Assembly: GCA_046344715.1 (NCBI GenBank)
Contig: JBKDKX010000019.1
Location: 1 to 64,000 of the forward strand
Length of the DNA: 64,000 nt
Direction of reading: 5' to 3'
DNA from: CAZAQK01 sp046344715
Lineage (GTDB): Bacteria; Pseudomonadota; Alphaproteobacteria; Rickettsiales; SXRF01
Positions 9,101-17,018 of this stretch are shown here, piece by piece; the stretch's first letter is position 1, and every line of letters begins with the position of its first letter. The position numbers were made by a program, and so were the translations under genes. Below the pieces are notes generated by a model that was not told where the DNA came from, searched no databases, and worked only from the letters and a program-made list of their open reading frames with translations.

Positions 9101-12100
9101 AAATAACAGTGCTGTTATCGGTAAAAATAAACACGATGGTCGGATATACGTACAGATCGCCAGCTACCGTGATCGTGAATGCCAGTGGACTATTAAAGAT
9201 TTATTTGAAAAAGCAAAACATCCTGACCGGATTCAGGTCGGTGTGTGTTGGCAGTATGATCCGGTGAAGGATGAAGATTGCTTTAAAGTTTCAACGCGGC
9301 CAGATCAGGTAAAGATGTTGCCGTATGATTGGCGTGAAGGCGAAGGGGTGTGCTGGGCACGTAACCAGACACAACAGCTTTGGGATGGAGAAGAATACAC
9401 ACTTCAAATCGACAGCCATATGCGTTTTATGGCTGGCTGGGATGAATTATTGATAAAGGAACTTGAGGCCTGTGAATCAGACAAGCCAGTGTTATCCTGT
9501 AATCCTGCGTCTTATACGCCCCCCAATAACCTGCAAATAGATCCCTTGCCAACAATTCGTCGCGTTCAACAGTTTTTTCCTGATGGAAATATCCGCGGCA
9601 AAGGTGAGTATATTGATAGGTCACCAGAGAAGCCATTAAACGGTGCTTTCATTGCGGCCGGGTTTGTATTCTCTCGCTCCGAAATTATCAAAGAGGTGCC
9701 GTATGATCCGTATATGTATTTTGATCAGGAAGAAATCACGTACGCATTAAGACTTTACACGCATGGCTGGGATATTTTTAGCAGCAGAAAGCCAATTTTG
9801 TACCATTTTTATAATGCGGATCCGCGCGGTAGCGTACGCCCCCTGCATTGGAAAGATACGGCGCAGGTCGATGAGAAGCGTATTAAATTTCTACAAAATC
9901 GAGGTCTGCAGCGTTTCAATCATCTGGTAGGGTTTAAGTGGTCAAGTGACCCCGAAGTGACCCGTGATTTGCAGCGGTATGGGCTGGGTAGTCAGCGTAG
10001 CCTGCAGCAATATGAAGAATATTGCGGCATTGATTTTAAGCGGAAAATTGCCTCGGATAAGGCTCTGAGGTGTCAATTCATCAAGAACTTAGAGCGATAC
10101 CGCGATACGCCCATTGTGATCCCCGAAATTGATGGTGGCATGGGAATGCAGAAACAAAAAATTATTCAGCATACAAATACGGATGTTGCAGCATCTCGTA
10201 TCAAACATACAGAAAAGTCTCAGGGGTTGGATCCGATTGCGCGCCCACACATAGTGCCTTCTGTGAAATCACGTATGCTTGAGCCTGGAGATTTTGTTCC
10301 GTTCTTCGAACTAATCGATACCAACGGCATTATGCGAGGCATGGAAATACAGGGTGGAAAATACTGTATGCTAACGTTTCTGCCGTCTAAAAACCCTGAT
10401 TATATTGCCCAGTTCTTTGTTAGCCTTAGCCAGCAGCTTATACAGCATAAGCGTATGGATTTATGGTTGATGTTTGTCATTGATGATACGGTAGACAATT
10501 TAAACAAACTCAAAGAAAAACTGCATCTTCCTATGCCGCTATGGGCAGATGCAGATCGAAAAGTTACACAGGCATTTGGCATTGCAGAGCAGTGTAATAC
10601 GTCGTTTCCACCTGTTGGTTTTGTTTTGAACAATAATCTTAAAATCATACGTCGGCATGTAAATCTTGCACCTTCACAGCTGGCTGCAGCGCTAGTCAAT
10701 GACTGTAGTACTGAGCTTGAAAAAATTGCCTTTAAAAATCAGGGCACTCGAACTGTCACAGAAACCGCGCCCGCATTAATTGTACCGAATGTGTTTACTC
10801 CAGAGTTTTGTGATCACTGCATTCAGGTATTCCGAAGTGGGGATACATTTCAGGGTACCGTGGGTGCTGAAGAAAAACTGGCATTAAAAAAACAGGCAAA
10901 GTTGCGTACAGATTATATTGTTCACCGGCAACTTATGGAAGAAATTGATGACAAATTATCTCGCAGCCTGTTTCCAGAAATCAAAAAGGTGTTTGGGTTT
11001 GATGTCAATTATCGTGAACCCTATAAAATAGGCTTATACTCAGGAGAGGACAAAGGGTTCTTTAAACAGCACCGCGATAATTTTGATGTTCCCTTAGGGT
11101 ATCGGCGCATCGCGATGACGTTGCACCTGTCCGACAATTATCAAGGTGGCGGTCTAAGGTTCCCCGAGTATGACGGAACAGTCTATCGCCCTGAAAGAGG
11201 CAGTGCTATTGCGTTTTCGTGCTCTACCATGCATGAAGCATTGCCCGTATCAGCCGGAGAGCGTTTTGTGCTGGTGGGGTTCTTTCACAGCGATGAAGAT
11301 GAGGCATATCGCCGTCATTATCTATCCGGAAAAGGTCTGCCTTTAAAAATTGAAGATTATACACCGGCTATCCGACAATATCCTAATATCCAGATGAGTC
11401 GTGATTTTTATAAAAGCTGGCGTGAAAACAATATCAGCTTTAACGACAGTAGTAATAAAAAAACTAACCCCATTGAGGTCACAATGCCGCAGATAATATC
11501 AGACAATCAAAGTAACCAGCGTGTTACGGTTATAAATGGCCACCAGCCAAAGAAAGTCTTTGAATCAAAACAGGCCATCATTTTTGACGATTTCCTGCCG
11601 CCGGATGTGTACGAGAAGATTCAGGATTTTGCTATCAAAACAGATTATGAGTATATAAATACTAAGGGCAAGGTGGCTCGCGCGTGGCACGTGCATGATG
11701 GTTTCCCAATGCGTAGTACACTGAATGGATTTTATTATTCAAAGGATGTTGCTGATAAGCCAACAGGTGATCATGTGTATCCCACAAAAACAGATCTGGA
11801 TTTATTTATAGATAACCTGCTTTCTGTGCAGCCGCATGTGGAGCATTTAACCGGTAAAGAAGGTAATGGTGGCTGGCTGCATGTGTCATCTACATGCTGG
11901 GTGTATCCCCATGGTACGGCACTTTCCATGCATGATGATGGCTCAGGAGTATATACCGGCGCGTATGTATATTTCCTAAATCCAATCTGGCGGCCGCATT
12001 GGGGGGGGCTGCTCATCATGATGGATGAAGATGCCAATAAGCGAGTCTATGACCATCGTGCAAAAATAGACCAGATGGATTACTACAAAAAGAAATTTTT

Positions 12101-12281
12101 CCATGCCAATGGGCTGGATGAAATGCTGGTGGATCAAGGTTTTGGTAAATGTATTTTCCCGAAGGGAAACCGTATTGTATTCATTGCCAATGATGCATAC
12201 CACATGGTAACGAGAGTGAATGAGGCGGCAGGCGACAATCTCCGCATGTCTATTGCAGGATTCTTCAACAGGAAAAAATAA
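6117..12281 (+). CDS. Giant enzyme: four GT60-like glycosyltransferase domains, peroxiredoxin-like domain, two 2OG-Fe(II) oxygenase domains
   Basis: A single 2054-aa protein without signal peptide or membrane helix. Four homologous repeats of about 320 residues start near R9, R331, R675 and R1009, each opening with RIFVQIASYRDP or a close variant and ending with a YGLGxxRSL block. They match the polypeptide GlcNAc-transferase family of Dictyostelium Skp1 Gnt1 (CAZy GT60). Repeats 2-4 carry the DSHMRF motif (D421/H423, D766/H768, D1099/H1101); repeat 1 has QAHMRF (Q100/H102) and may be inactive. Residues about 1387-1540 look like an AhpC/TSA fold lacking the peroxidatic Cys. Two prolyl-4-hydroxylase-like domains follow: about 1553-1735 (H1652, D1654, H1706, R1716) and about 1821-2054 (H1939, D1941, H2029, R2043). 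Family knowledge: P4H makes hydroxyproline and GT60 enzymes cap it with GlcNAc. The combined function and target are inferred. The stop overlaps the lysK start. Confidence 0.85.
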   Translation: MQNTFSDKRIFVQIASYRDPQCHPTIRDLFEKAAFPERISVGVCWQYDPETDMACFAEEYPRKEQVKVVQYHVHDAQGAGWARCEAQSLWSGEEYTLQIQAHMRFEQGWDETLITMLENLPAEKAILTAWLPGYTPPDNRQQLANQFPVAVVNRIGYAGDAQMVHLIKRMIPMDEVPAQPMLTCSWVGNFMFARSSVLKDVPFDPYIYFWGEEINYSARLWTHGYDIYHLNKVVMYHYWDREDVKDAGEYRNHASRRNQLSLMRNLHILGLQAATSEDALKNIQKYTLGTARPLSAYWQFSGINLITGSIAPHAREGRWGANQKMPEGTPRIFVAIAAYRDPECTHTLADMFTKATYPDRLSVGLCLQYDPKEDAHCAVKTSREKQIRRIELNYRDSKGANWARSQAMSLHTDEDYILQIDSHMRFEPGWDEDLIKMLARCPSEKPILSTYLPNYDPPDQRAYHPDHLLRIRIRKFGTDADPQLIHITGAFVSQQEHERSGLYPCPFIAANFLFLNAKTFKEVPIDPHIHFYGDEISYAARLWTHGYDIFQPDKTLLYHYWVRKESLPQQHYRNTATAVSRRSALRVRHLLGFADTGDAKALTDIETYGLGRARSLEGLWEFAGIDWEKRDIAQDAKEGRWNMAARERAMKTKPTGKKNASKKPVTKAATSSLPRIFVQIAAYRDPDCQWTVKDLFDKAAHPERIFVGICWQYVKEEDAICFEVPYPRPDQVRVHEVDARQGKGVCWARNLTQQLWDGEEFTLQIDSHMRFEPGWDNLFIDMWQQCENKKAILTCYPEGFEPPDKVERAWVFGMCADRFSEHGILLMRGKPAFSTKQPLPEKPIAGAFASACVLFGPSSIIQDVPYDPNLYFFGEEISLAVRLWTHGYELFHPNKPVIYHDWNRGKRKTHFSDHKDWTVQNNKSYARVRHMLGVVQSVDTEITKDLNVYGLGTARTLEEYQEYSGVNFAAQTIADFAHAGMFSDKKVASNNTTEKNNSAVIGKNKHDGRIYVQIASYRDRECQWTIKDLFEKAKHPDRIQVGVCWQYDPVKDEDCFKVSTRPDQVKMLPYDWREGEGVCWARNQTQQLWDGEEYTLQIDSHMRFMAGWDELLIKELEACESDKPVLSCNPASYTPPNNLQIDPLPTIRRVQQFFPDGNIRGKGEYIDRSPEKPLNGAFIAAGFVFSRSEIIKEVPYDPYMYFDQEEITYALRLYTHGWDIFSSRKPILYHFYNADPRGSVRPLHWKDTAQVDEKRIKFLQNRGLQRFNHLVGFKWSSDPEVTRDLQRYGLGSQRSLQQYEEYCGIDFKRKIASDKALRCQFIKNLERYRDTPIVIPEIDGGMGMQKQKIIQHTNTDVAASRIKHTEKSQGLDPIARPHIVPSVKSRMLEPGDFVPFFELIDTNGIMRGMEIQGGKYCMLTFLPSKNPDYIAQFFVSLSQQLIQHKRMDLWLMFVIDDTVDNLNKLKEKLHLPMPLWADADRKVTQAFGIAEQCNTSFPPVGFVLNNNLKIIRRHVNLAPSQLAAALVNDCSTELEKIAFKNQGTRTVTETAPALIVPNVFTPEFCDHCIQVFRSGDTFQGTVGAEEKLALKKQAKLRTDYIVHRQLMEEIDDKLSRSLFPEIKKVFGFDVNYREPYKIGLYSGEDKGFFKQHRDNFDVPLGYRRIAMTLHLSDNYQGGGLRFPEYDGTVYRPERGSAIAFSCSTMHEALPVSAGERFVLVGFFHSDEDEAYRRHYLSGKGLPLKIEDYTPAIRQYPNIQMSRDFYKSWRENNISFNDSSNKKTNPIEVTMPQIISDNQSNQRVTVINGHQPKKVFESKQAIIFDDFLPPDVYEKIQDFAIKTDYEYINTKGKVARAWHVHDGFPMRSTLNGFYYSKDVADKPTGDHVYPTKTDLDLFIDNLLSVQPHVEHLTGKEGNGGWLHVSSTCWVYPHGTALSMHDDGSGVYTGAYVYFLNPIWRPHWGGLLIMMDEDANKRVYDHRAKIDQMDYYKKKFFHANGLDEMLVDQGFGKCIFPKGNRIVFIANDAYHMVTRVNEAAGDNLRMSIAGFFNRKK

Positions 12282-13867
12282 TGACTAAAGTAGATAAGCA
12301 ACTCGCGCTCGCAAGTAGCGCATGGCCAATACAGGAAGCGCTTGCTTTGGTAGAGCGTTATAAAAATGCGCCGCCGGCTAAAGGTTATGTACTGTTTGAA
12401 ACCGGCTATGGCCCATCCGGCCTGCCACATATCGGCACGTTCGGCGAGGTAGCGCGTACCACGATGGTGCGCCGCGCGTTCGAGGCCATCAGCGATATTC
12501 CAACACGTCTGATTTGTTTTTCTGATGACATGGACGGGCTGCGTAAAGTGCCGGATAATTTGCCGAATGCAGAAATGATAAAGGCCAACCTTGGCAAGCC
12601 GCTGACCTCCGTGCCAGACCCATTCGGCACGCATGAGAGCTTCGGGCACAACATGAATGCCCGCCTGCGCGCGTTCCTCGACCATTTCGGTTTTGAGTAT
12701 GAATTCAAAAGCTCAACGGCCACTTATAAAGCCGGCGAGTTTGATAAAACGCTGCTTTTGCTTCTTGAGCGTTACAAGCAGGTGATGGATGTCATGATGC
12801 CAACACTGGGTGAAGAACGCCAACAGACCTACAGCCCTTTTTTGCCCGTATCTCCGCGCTCCGGCAAAGTACTGCTTGCAAAAGTATTTGAGACCAATGT
12901 TAGCAAAGGCACGATTGTTTATGAAGAAGAAGACGGCAGCAAGGAAGAAGTGCCGGTAACCGGTGGGCATTGCAAGTTGCAATGGAAGCCGGATATGGGT
13001 ATGCGCTGGGCAGCTTTGGGTGTAGATTACGAGATGTATGGCAAAGACCATTTGGCGTCTGCCGAGCTGTACGATGCCATTTGCAAAATCGCTGGTGGCA
13101 CACCGCCAAACCAGTTCATGTTTGAGCTGTTCCTTGATGATAAGGGGCAGAAAATTTCTAAATCCAAAGGTAATGGCCTTACCATTGATGAGTGGCTGCG
13201 TTATGCGCCATCAGAGTCGCTGGCATATTACATGTATCAATCGCCACGCAAAGCGAAGAAGCTTTATTTCGATGTCATCCCGCGTGCCGTGGATGAGTAC
13301 CAAACCTATATTGAAAAGTTTGCAAACGCTGATGAGAAAGCAAGGTTAGATAACCCCGCGTGGCACATTCACGGTGGCAATCCGCCTGCGCCGCAGGGTA
13401 TTCCATCCTTCAACCTGCTCTTAAACCTTGCAGGTTGTGTAGGTACGGAAGATCCAGAAGTGCTGTGGGGATTCGTAGGCCAATATACGAAGGGTGCAAC
13501 GCCTGAAAGCCATCCTTTCCTTGATGCGCTGGTGAAAGGCGCGATTAATTATTATCACGATTTCGTAAAGCCTACGAAAAAATACCGCATGCCAACGGAT
13601 GTAGAAGAAAAAGCACTGATGGAGCTTGCTGCGTACCTTGAGGGCTTGCCTGCTGATGCATCCGCAGAAATCATCCAGACGGAGATTTACGAAATCGGTA
13701 AACGCCATCCGTTCCCCGAGCTCAAGGCATGGTTTTCCACGCTGTATGAAACGTTGCTCGGCCAACCGCAAGGGCCGCGCATGGGCTCTTTCGCGCTGCT
13801 ATTTGGGCCAAAAGAAACGGCACAGCTTATCCGCCGTGTGCTGGCGAAGGAGAATTTGGCGGCGTGA
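12281..13867 (+). CDS. lysK: Lysyl-tRNA synthetase, class I
   Basis: Charges tRNA-Lys with lysine (528 aa). It is the class I enzyme typical of archaea and alphaproteobacteria rather than the class II LysS: the HIGH-type motif is PSGLPHIGTFGEV near residue 45 and the KMSKS-type loop is KISKSKGNG. The rest (DDMDGLRKVPDN, YGKDHLASAELY) matches the family. The ATG at 12281 overlaps the TAA of the giant gene by one base (TAATG), so its translation may depend on ribosomes finishing that 6-kb gene unless there is an internal promoter. An essential gene in this position is unusual. Confidence 0.95.
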   Translation: MTKVDKQLALASSAWPIQEALALVERYKNAPPAKGYVLFETGYGPSGLPHIGTFGEVARTTMVRRAFEAISDIPTRLICFSDDMDGLRKVPDNLPNAEMIKANLGKPLTSVPDPFGTHESFGHNMNARLRAFLDHFGFEYEFKSSTATYKAGEFDKTLLLLLERYKQVMDVMMPTLGEERQQTYSPFLPVSPRSGKVLLAKVFETNVSKGTIVYEEEDGSKEEVPVTGGHCKLQWKPDMGMRWAALGVDYEMYGKDHLASAELYDAICKIAGGTPPNQFMFELFLDDKGQKISKSKGNGLTIDEWLRYAPSESLAYYMYQSPRKAKKLYFDVIPRAVDEYQTYIEKFANADEKARLDNPAWHIHGGNPPAPQGIPSFNLLLNLAGCVGTEDPEVLWGFVGQYTKGATPESHPFLDALVKGAINYYHDFVKPTKKYRMPTDVEEKALMELAAYLEGLPADASAEIIQTEIYEIGKRHPFPELKAWFSTLYETLLGQPQGPRMGSFALLFGPKETAQLIRRVLAKENLAA

Positions 13868-13876
13868 GCTTTTACT

Positions 13877-13959
13877 TGTCATCCCGGCGTAGGCCGGGAT
13901 CCACGTTTAACACTAATATGACTGGCAGGGCATGGATTCTGGCCTTCGCCAGAATGACA
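13877..13959. repeat. Palindromic element, TGTCA...TGACA type, intergenic
   Basis: Bounded by TGTCA (13877) and TGACA (13955-13959). It contains a GC-rich hairpin around ccggcgtaggccgg near the left end and a second one (ctggccttcgccag) near the right end. It is the same element class found elsewhere in the window, including inside genes, and sits in the gap between lysK and the HAD gene. It may also act as a transcription barrier. Confidence 0.75.
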
Positions 13960-13968
13960 GAATAATAT

Positions 13969-14808
13969 ATGCTGCACATTGAGAACCTATATCCAATCAT
14001 CCATCGCTACGACGCACTTATTCTTGATCTGTGGGGCGTTGTGCATGATGGCACGCATTTATATGACGGTGTGCACGATGCGCTTGTGCAGCTGAAAAAA
14101 GCCGACAAGAAAGTCATCTTTCTCTCTAACGCGCCGCGCCGCGACCATAAGGTAATTGCGGTGCTTGATCATTTGGGCGTGAGCAAGGATTTATACCTTG
14201 AAGTCATGTCCTCTGGTGAGATGGGGTATCGGTGGCTTAAGGATGGCAATGCATCATGGGGAAAAAAATATTTCTACATAGGGCCAACCAAAGACGAAGA
14301 TATTTTAGACGGGCTGGATTTTACGCGTGCAGATGAACTTAATGATGCGGATTTTCTGCTCAATGTTGGTTTTGGCAGTGAATCGCAGGATTCGGAGAAC
14401 TGGCTGCCGGTACTCAGTTTGGCACAAGCCGCAGGACTTCCTATGCTGTGCCTGAACCCTGACCTTGAGGTGGTGAAGCAAACAGGCGAACGCTTTGAGT
14501 GTGCTGGCGTGCTGGCGCAAATGTATGAAGGGCTTGGCGGCAAGGTGACATGGTTTGGTAAGCCATATCCAGACGTATATGTACATTGCTTTGAGGTTTT
14601 AAGGCCGATTTCCAAGCAACGCATACTGGCGATTGGTGATAGCTTGGATACAGATATACCCGGAGCGCAGAATGCGGGTATTGATTCGGTTCTGGTAACT
14701 GGCGGCATACTTAAAACCCTGAGTGATGCAGAGGTTATCTCTCAGTGCAAAACACGCGGCCTTACGCCTACTTACATTATGCCAAGGATGCTATTTAATA
14801 TCCAATAA
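13969..14808 (+). CDS. HAD-superfamily class IIA hydrolase (TIGR01459 type)
   Basis: A 279-aa HAD phosphatase. Motif I is LILDLWGVVHDG (D nucleophile, second Asp replaced as LWGV), motif II FLSNAPRR, and the C-terminal motif with the Mg ligands is AIGDSLDTDIPGAQNAG. It resembles the NagD/class IIA group and the TIGR01459 family, which is largely alphaproteobacterial; substrate unknown. The 3' end overlaps the 3' end of the convergent thioredoxin gene by 18 bp. Confidence 0.85.
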   Translation: MLHIENLYPIIHRYDALILDLWGVVHDGTHLYDGVHDALVQLKKADKKVIFLSNAPRRDHKVIAVLDHLGVSKDLYLEVMSSGEMGYRWLKDGNASWGKKYFYIGPTKDEDILDGLDFTRADELNDADFLLNVGFGSESQDSENWLPVLSLAQAAGLPMLCLNPDLEVVKQTGERFECAGVLAQMYEGLGGKVTWFGKPYPDVYVHCFEVLRPISKQRILAIGDSLDTDIPGAQNAGIDSVLVTGGILKTLSDAEVISQCKTRGLTPTYIMPRMLFNIQ

Positions 14809-15327
14809 TGCTTTGACTTCCGCACTCTTCCAATCCGCAGGGCCGTCGATGCGGGCGATTTCCCTGCCATTTTTGATAAATACAGTGGCTGGCAGGCCCT
14901 TGAATTTGAGGGCGCGGAAGGCTTTCATCTGGTAATCAAAATAAGCAGGCAGTGTGCGTATGTTGTGAGTGGTATAAAAATCAGTCACTTTCCGAGCATT
15001 TTTTCCATCCAACGACAAGGTAATGACCGCCACGCCCTTATCTTTATAAGCATTAGCTACGCTGTCCAGAATGGGTAATTCCTCAATACATGGCACGCAC
15101 CATGTTGCCCATAGATGCAGGATGGCAAGTGAACTGGTATCGGGTTTTAGGGTATGGATTGTGCCCGATACATCCGCGTAATCCAGCCTTGGTAGCGGTT
15201 TTGGTGGGTTATGCTGCTCCAGCGGGGCGGTTTGCGAAAAAGCCGGAAAGGACAGCAGCAGGGCACTTGCCAAGATATTGAAAAACCATGTATGAATAGC
15301 GAATCTAAAATGCGGCATAAAGGGCAT
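14791..15327 (-). CDS. TlpA-like thioredoxin-fold protein, exported
   Basis: Periplasmic thiol-disulfide oxidoreductase candidate. The active site is WATWCVPC inside a TlpA/ResA-type thioredoxin fold, with the cis-Pro region GLPATVFIKNG later. A hydrophobic signal or anchor (FFNILASALLLSFPAFSQ) precedes the domain. Several starts are possible; ATG 15327 or ATG 15318 give a normal signal peptide. I chose 15327, which leaves only 3 bp to the divergent argH start at 15331, so the promoters of the two genes must overlap each other's coding ends. TlpA-type proteins typically reduce apo-cytochrome or CuA cysteines; the partner is not visible here. Confidence 0.8.
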   Translation of the reverse strand: MPFMPHFRFAIHTWFFNILASALLLSFPAFSQTAPLEQHNPPKPLPRLDYADVSGTIHTLKPDTSSLAILHLWATWCVPCIEELPILDSVANAYKDKGVAVITLSLDGKNARKVTDFYTTHNIRTLPAYFDYQMKAFRALKFKGLPATVFIKNGREIARIDGPADWKSAEVKALLDIK

Positions 15328-15330
15328 GTA

Positions 15331-16737
15331 ATGACAAAAAAGAAACCAACTAAAAAAGCAAATCCGATGTGGGGCGGGCAGTTTGCGCACGCACCGGCGG
15401 AATTGCTGGTGAAAATTAACGCATCTATTGGTTTTGACAAGGCCTTATATCGGCAGGATATCACCGCATCGATCGCCCATGCGCGTATGCTTGCGAAACA
15501 GAACATTATTTCGGAAAAAGATGCCAAAGCCATCGTGGCAGGCCTTGAGGCATTATTTGAGGAAATGGCGGCGGGAAAATTCGAGTTCAAGGAAGATCTT
15601 GAAGATATTCATATGAATATTGAAGCAGCCCTTGCAAAAAAAATCGGAACAGCAGCAGGCAGGCTACACACAGCGCGTTCGCGCAATGATCAGGTGGCAA
15701 CCAGTTTTCGGCTTTATGTACGTGATGCGATAGATGCGGTAGAAGCCGCACTGGCAGAATTGCAAAAGGCACTGGTGTCGCGTGCGGAAGAACATGCGGC
15801 AAGCCTTATGCCAGGATTTACACATTTGCAGACGGCACAACCTGTGACCCTTGGACATCACTTGCTTGCGTATGTGGAAATGTTCGGGCGTGACCGTGAG
15901 CGTATGTTTGATGCGCGTGTGCGCATGAATGAATGCCCGCTCGGCGCTGCGGCACTGGCAGGTACATCCTTTCCGATTGATCGTGATTATACCACGCTGG
16001 AACTTGGTTTTGATGAACCCATGGCCAATTCAATGGATGCGGTGTCGGATCGTGATTTTGCATTGGAATTCTTAGCTGCGTCATCCATTTGTGCGGTGCA
16101 TTTGTCGCGGCTTGCTGAAGAAATGGTGAACTGGTCGAGCGCGCAGTTTGGCTTTATCCGATTCTCGGATGCATATTCTACTGGAAGCTCCATCATGCCG
16201 CAAAAGCGTAACCCTGATGCGGCCGAACTTGTGCGCGGCAAATCTGGCCGCATGTTTGGCAATCTCATGAGCCTGCTTGCCACTATGAAAGCACTACCAC
16301 TGGCATATAACAAAGACATGCAGGAAGATAAAGAACCGGTATTTGACACCTCAGAAAATCTGATGGTGTGCATTCAGGCTATGTGCGGCATGGTAGAAGA
16401 TTTTACGGCAGATACGAAGCGTATGGCGGCAGCAGCGGAGCATGGTTACGCCACGGCGACCGACCTTGCCGACTGGCTGGTGCGCGAGCTTAAAATGCCG
16501 TTCCGTGATGCTCACCATATAACAGCTAAGATTGTTGGGCTTGCGGCGTCACGGGGCAAAAAGCTGGATGAACTTTCACTCGCTGATATGCAGAAAGTTG
16601 AAAAGCGCATCACCAAAGCAGCATTTGAGGTGCTTTCAGTTGCCAACTCAGCCAAAAGCCGCACCAGTTTTGGCGGCACGGCTCCTGCGAATGTGAAAAA
16701 AGCCGCATCTGAGGCAAAGAGAAAGTTTGGGTTATGA
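15331..16737 (+). CDS. argH: Argininosuccinate lyase
   Basis: Last step of arginine synthesis: argininosuccinate to arginine and fumarate (468 aa from ATG 15331). The fumarase/aspartase-superfamily signature GSSIMPQKRNPDAAEL is intact, with MNIEAALAKKIG, TARSRNDQVAT and MPGFTHLQTAQP upstream. The frame is open further upstream, but MTKKKPTKKANPMWGGQF matches the family N terminus, so I start there. It overlaps the downstream lipoprotein gene by 4 bp (ATGA), forming an argH-lipoprotein-lysA operon, an order common in proteobacteria. Confidence 0.95.
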   Translation: MTKKKPTKKANPMWGGQFAHAPAELLVKINASIGFDKALYRQDITASIAHARMLAKQNIISEKDAKAIVAGLEALFEEMAAGKFEFKEDLEDIHMNIEAALAKKIGTAAGRLHTARSRNDQVATSFRLYVRDAIDAVEAALAELQKALVSRAEEHAASLMPGFTHLQTAQPVTLGHHLLAYVEMFGRDRERMFDARVRMNECPLGAAALAGTSFPIDRDYTTLELGFDEPMANSMDAVSDRDFALEFLAASSICAVHLSRLAEEMVNWSSAQFGFIRFSDAYSTGSSIMPQKRNPDAAELVRGKSGRMFGNLMSLLATMKALPLAYNKDMQEDKEPVFDTSENLMVCIQAMCGMVEDFTADTKRMAAAAEHGYATATDLADWLVRELKMPFRDAHHITAKIVGLAASRGKKLDELSLADMQKVEKRITKAAFEVLSVANSAKSRTSFGGTAPANVKKAASEAKRKFGL

Positions 16738-17015
16738 AACAGAAATTTGTCACTCCTGCGAAAGCAGGAGATTTACTTAAGCAAGATTCCTGCTGGAGTT
16801 TAGCCCGTACTACGATACGGGTTGGCAATGACAAATTATTTTTGGTAGCGTTGCTTTTATGTGTATTACCGCTCACTGCTTGTGGTCATAAGGGTAGGTT
16901 GAAAACGCCATCACAAATTGAGGCAGAAGAGCAAAAGAAAGCGCGCAAAGAAGTAAAAAAAGCTGCTGAGGAAGAGAAGAAGAAAAACCCCTCACCCCTT
17001 GCGGGGGAGGAATAG
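16734..17015 (+). CDS. Small lipoprotein (LptM/YifL-like) with a palindromic element in its signal peptide
   Basis: A 93-aa predicted lipoprotein between argH and lysA, where many proteobacteria carry the small LptM/YifL-type lipoprotein. The hydrophobic core and lipobox (LFLVALLLCVLPLTACG, lipidated C50) are normal, and GHKG follows as in the family. The region before the core is abnormally long: residues about 5-33 are encoded by a 92-bp hairpin element (16745-16836). Removing it would rejoin MKQK to LFLVALL, a perfect short signal peptide. The start overlaps the argH stop (ATGA). The tail is Lys/Glu-rich and ends in NPSPLAGEE, itself encoded by another repeat type (cccctcaccccttgcggggg). 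Translation as read is likely but unproven. Confidence 0.7.
   Translation: MKQKFVTPAKAGDLLKQDSCWSLARTTIRVGNDKLFLVALLLCVLPLTACGHKGRLKTPSQIEAEEQKKARKEVKKAAEEEKKKNPSPLAGEE
16745..16836 (+). repeat. Palindromic element inside the lipoprotein gene
   Basis: Bounded by atttgtca (16745-16752) and tgacaaat (16829-16836), exact inverted copies. Inside are a ctcctgc/gcaggag hairpin near the left end and a cccgta/tacggg hairpin near the right end. It belongs to the TGTCA...TGACA class and is read in frame within the n-region of the lipoprotein signal peptide. Confidence 0.8.
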
Positions 17016-17018
17016 TCA

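Noticed and set aside
12281..13867. Class II lysyl-tRNA synthetase or another class I synthetase
   Set aside because: PSGLPHIGT and KISKSKGN with the DDMDGLRKVP segment identify class I LysRS specifically.
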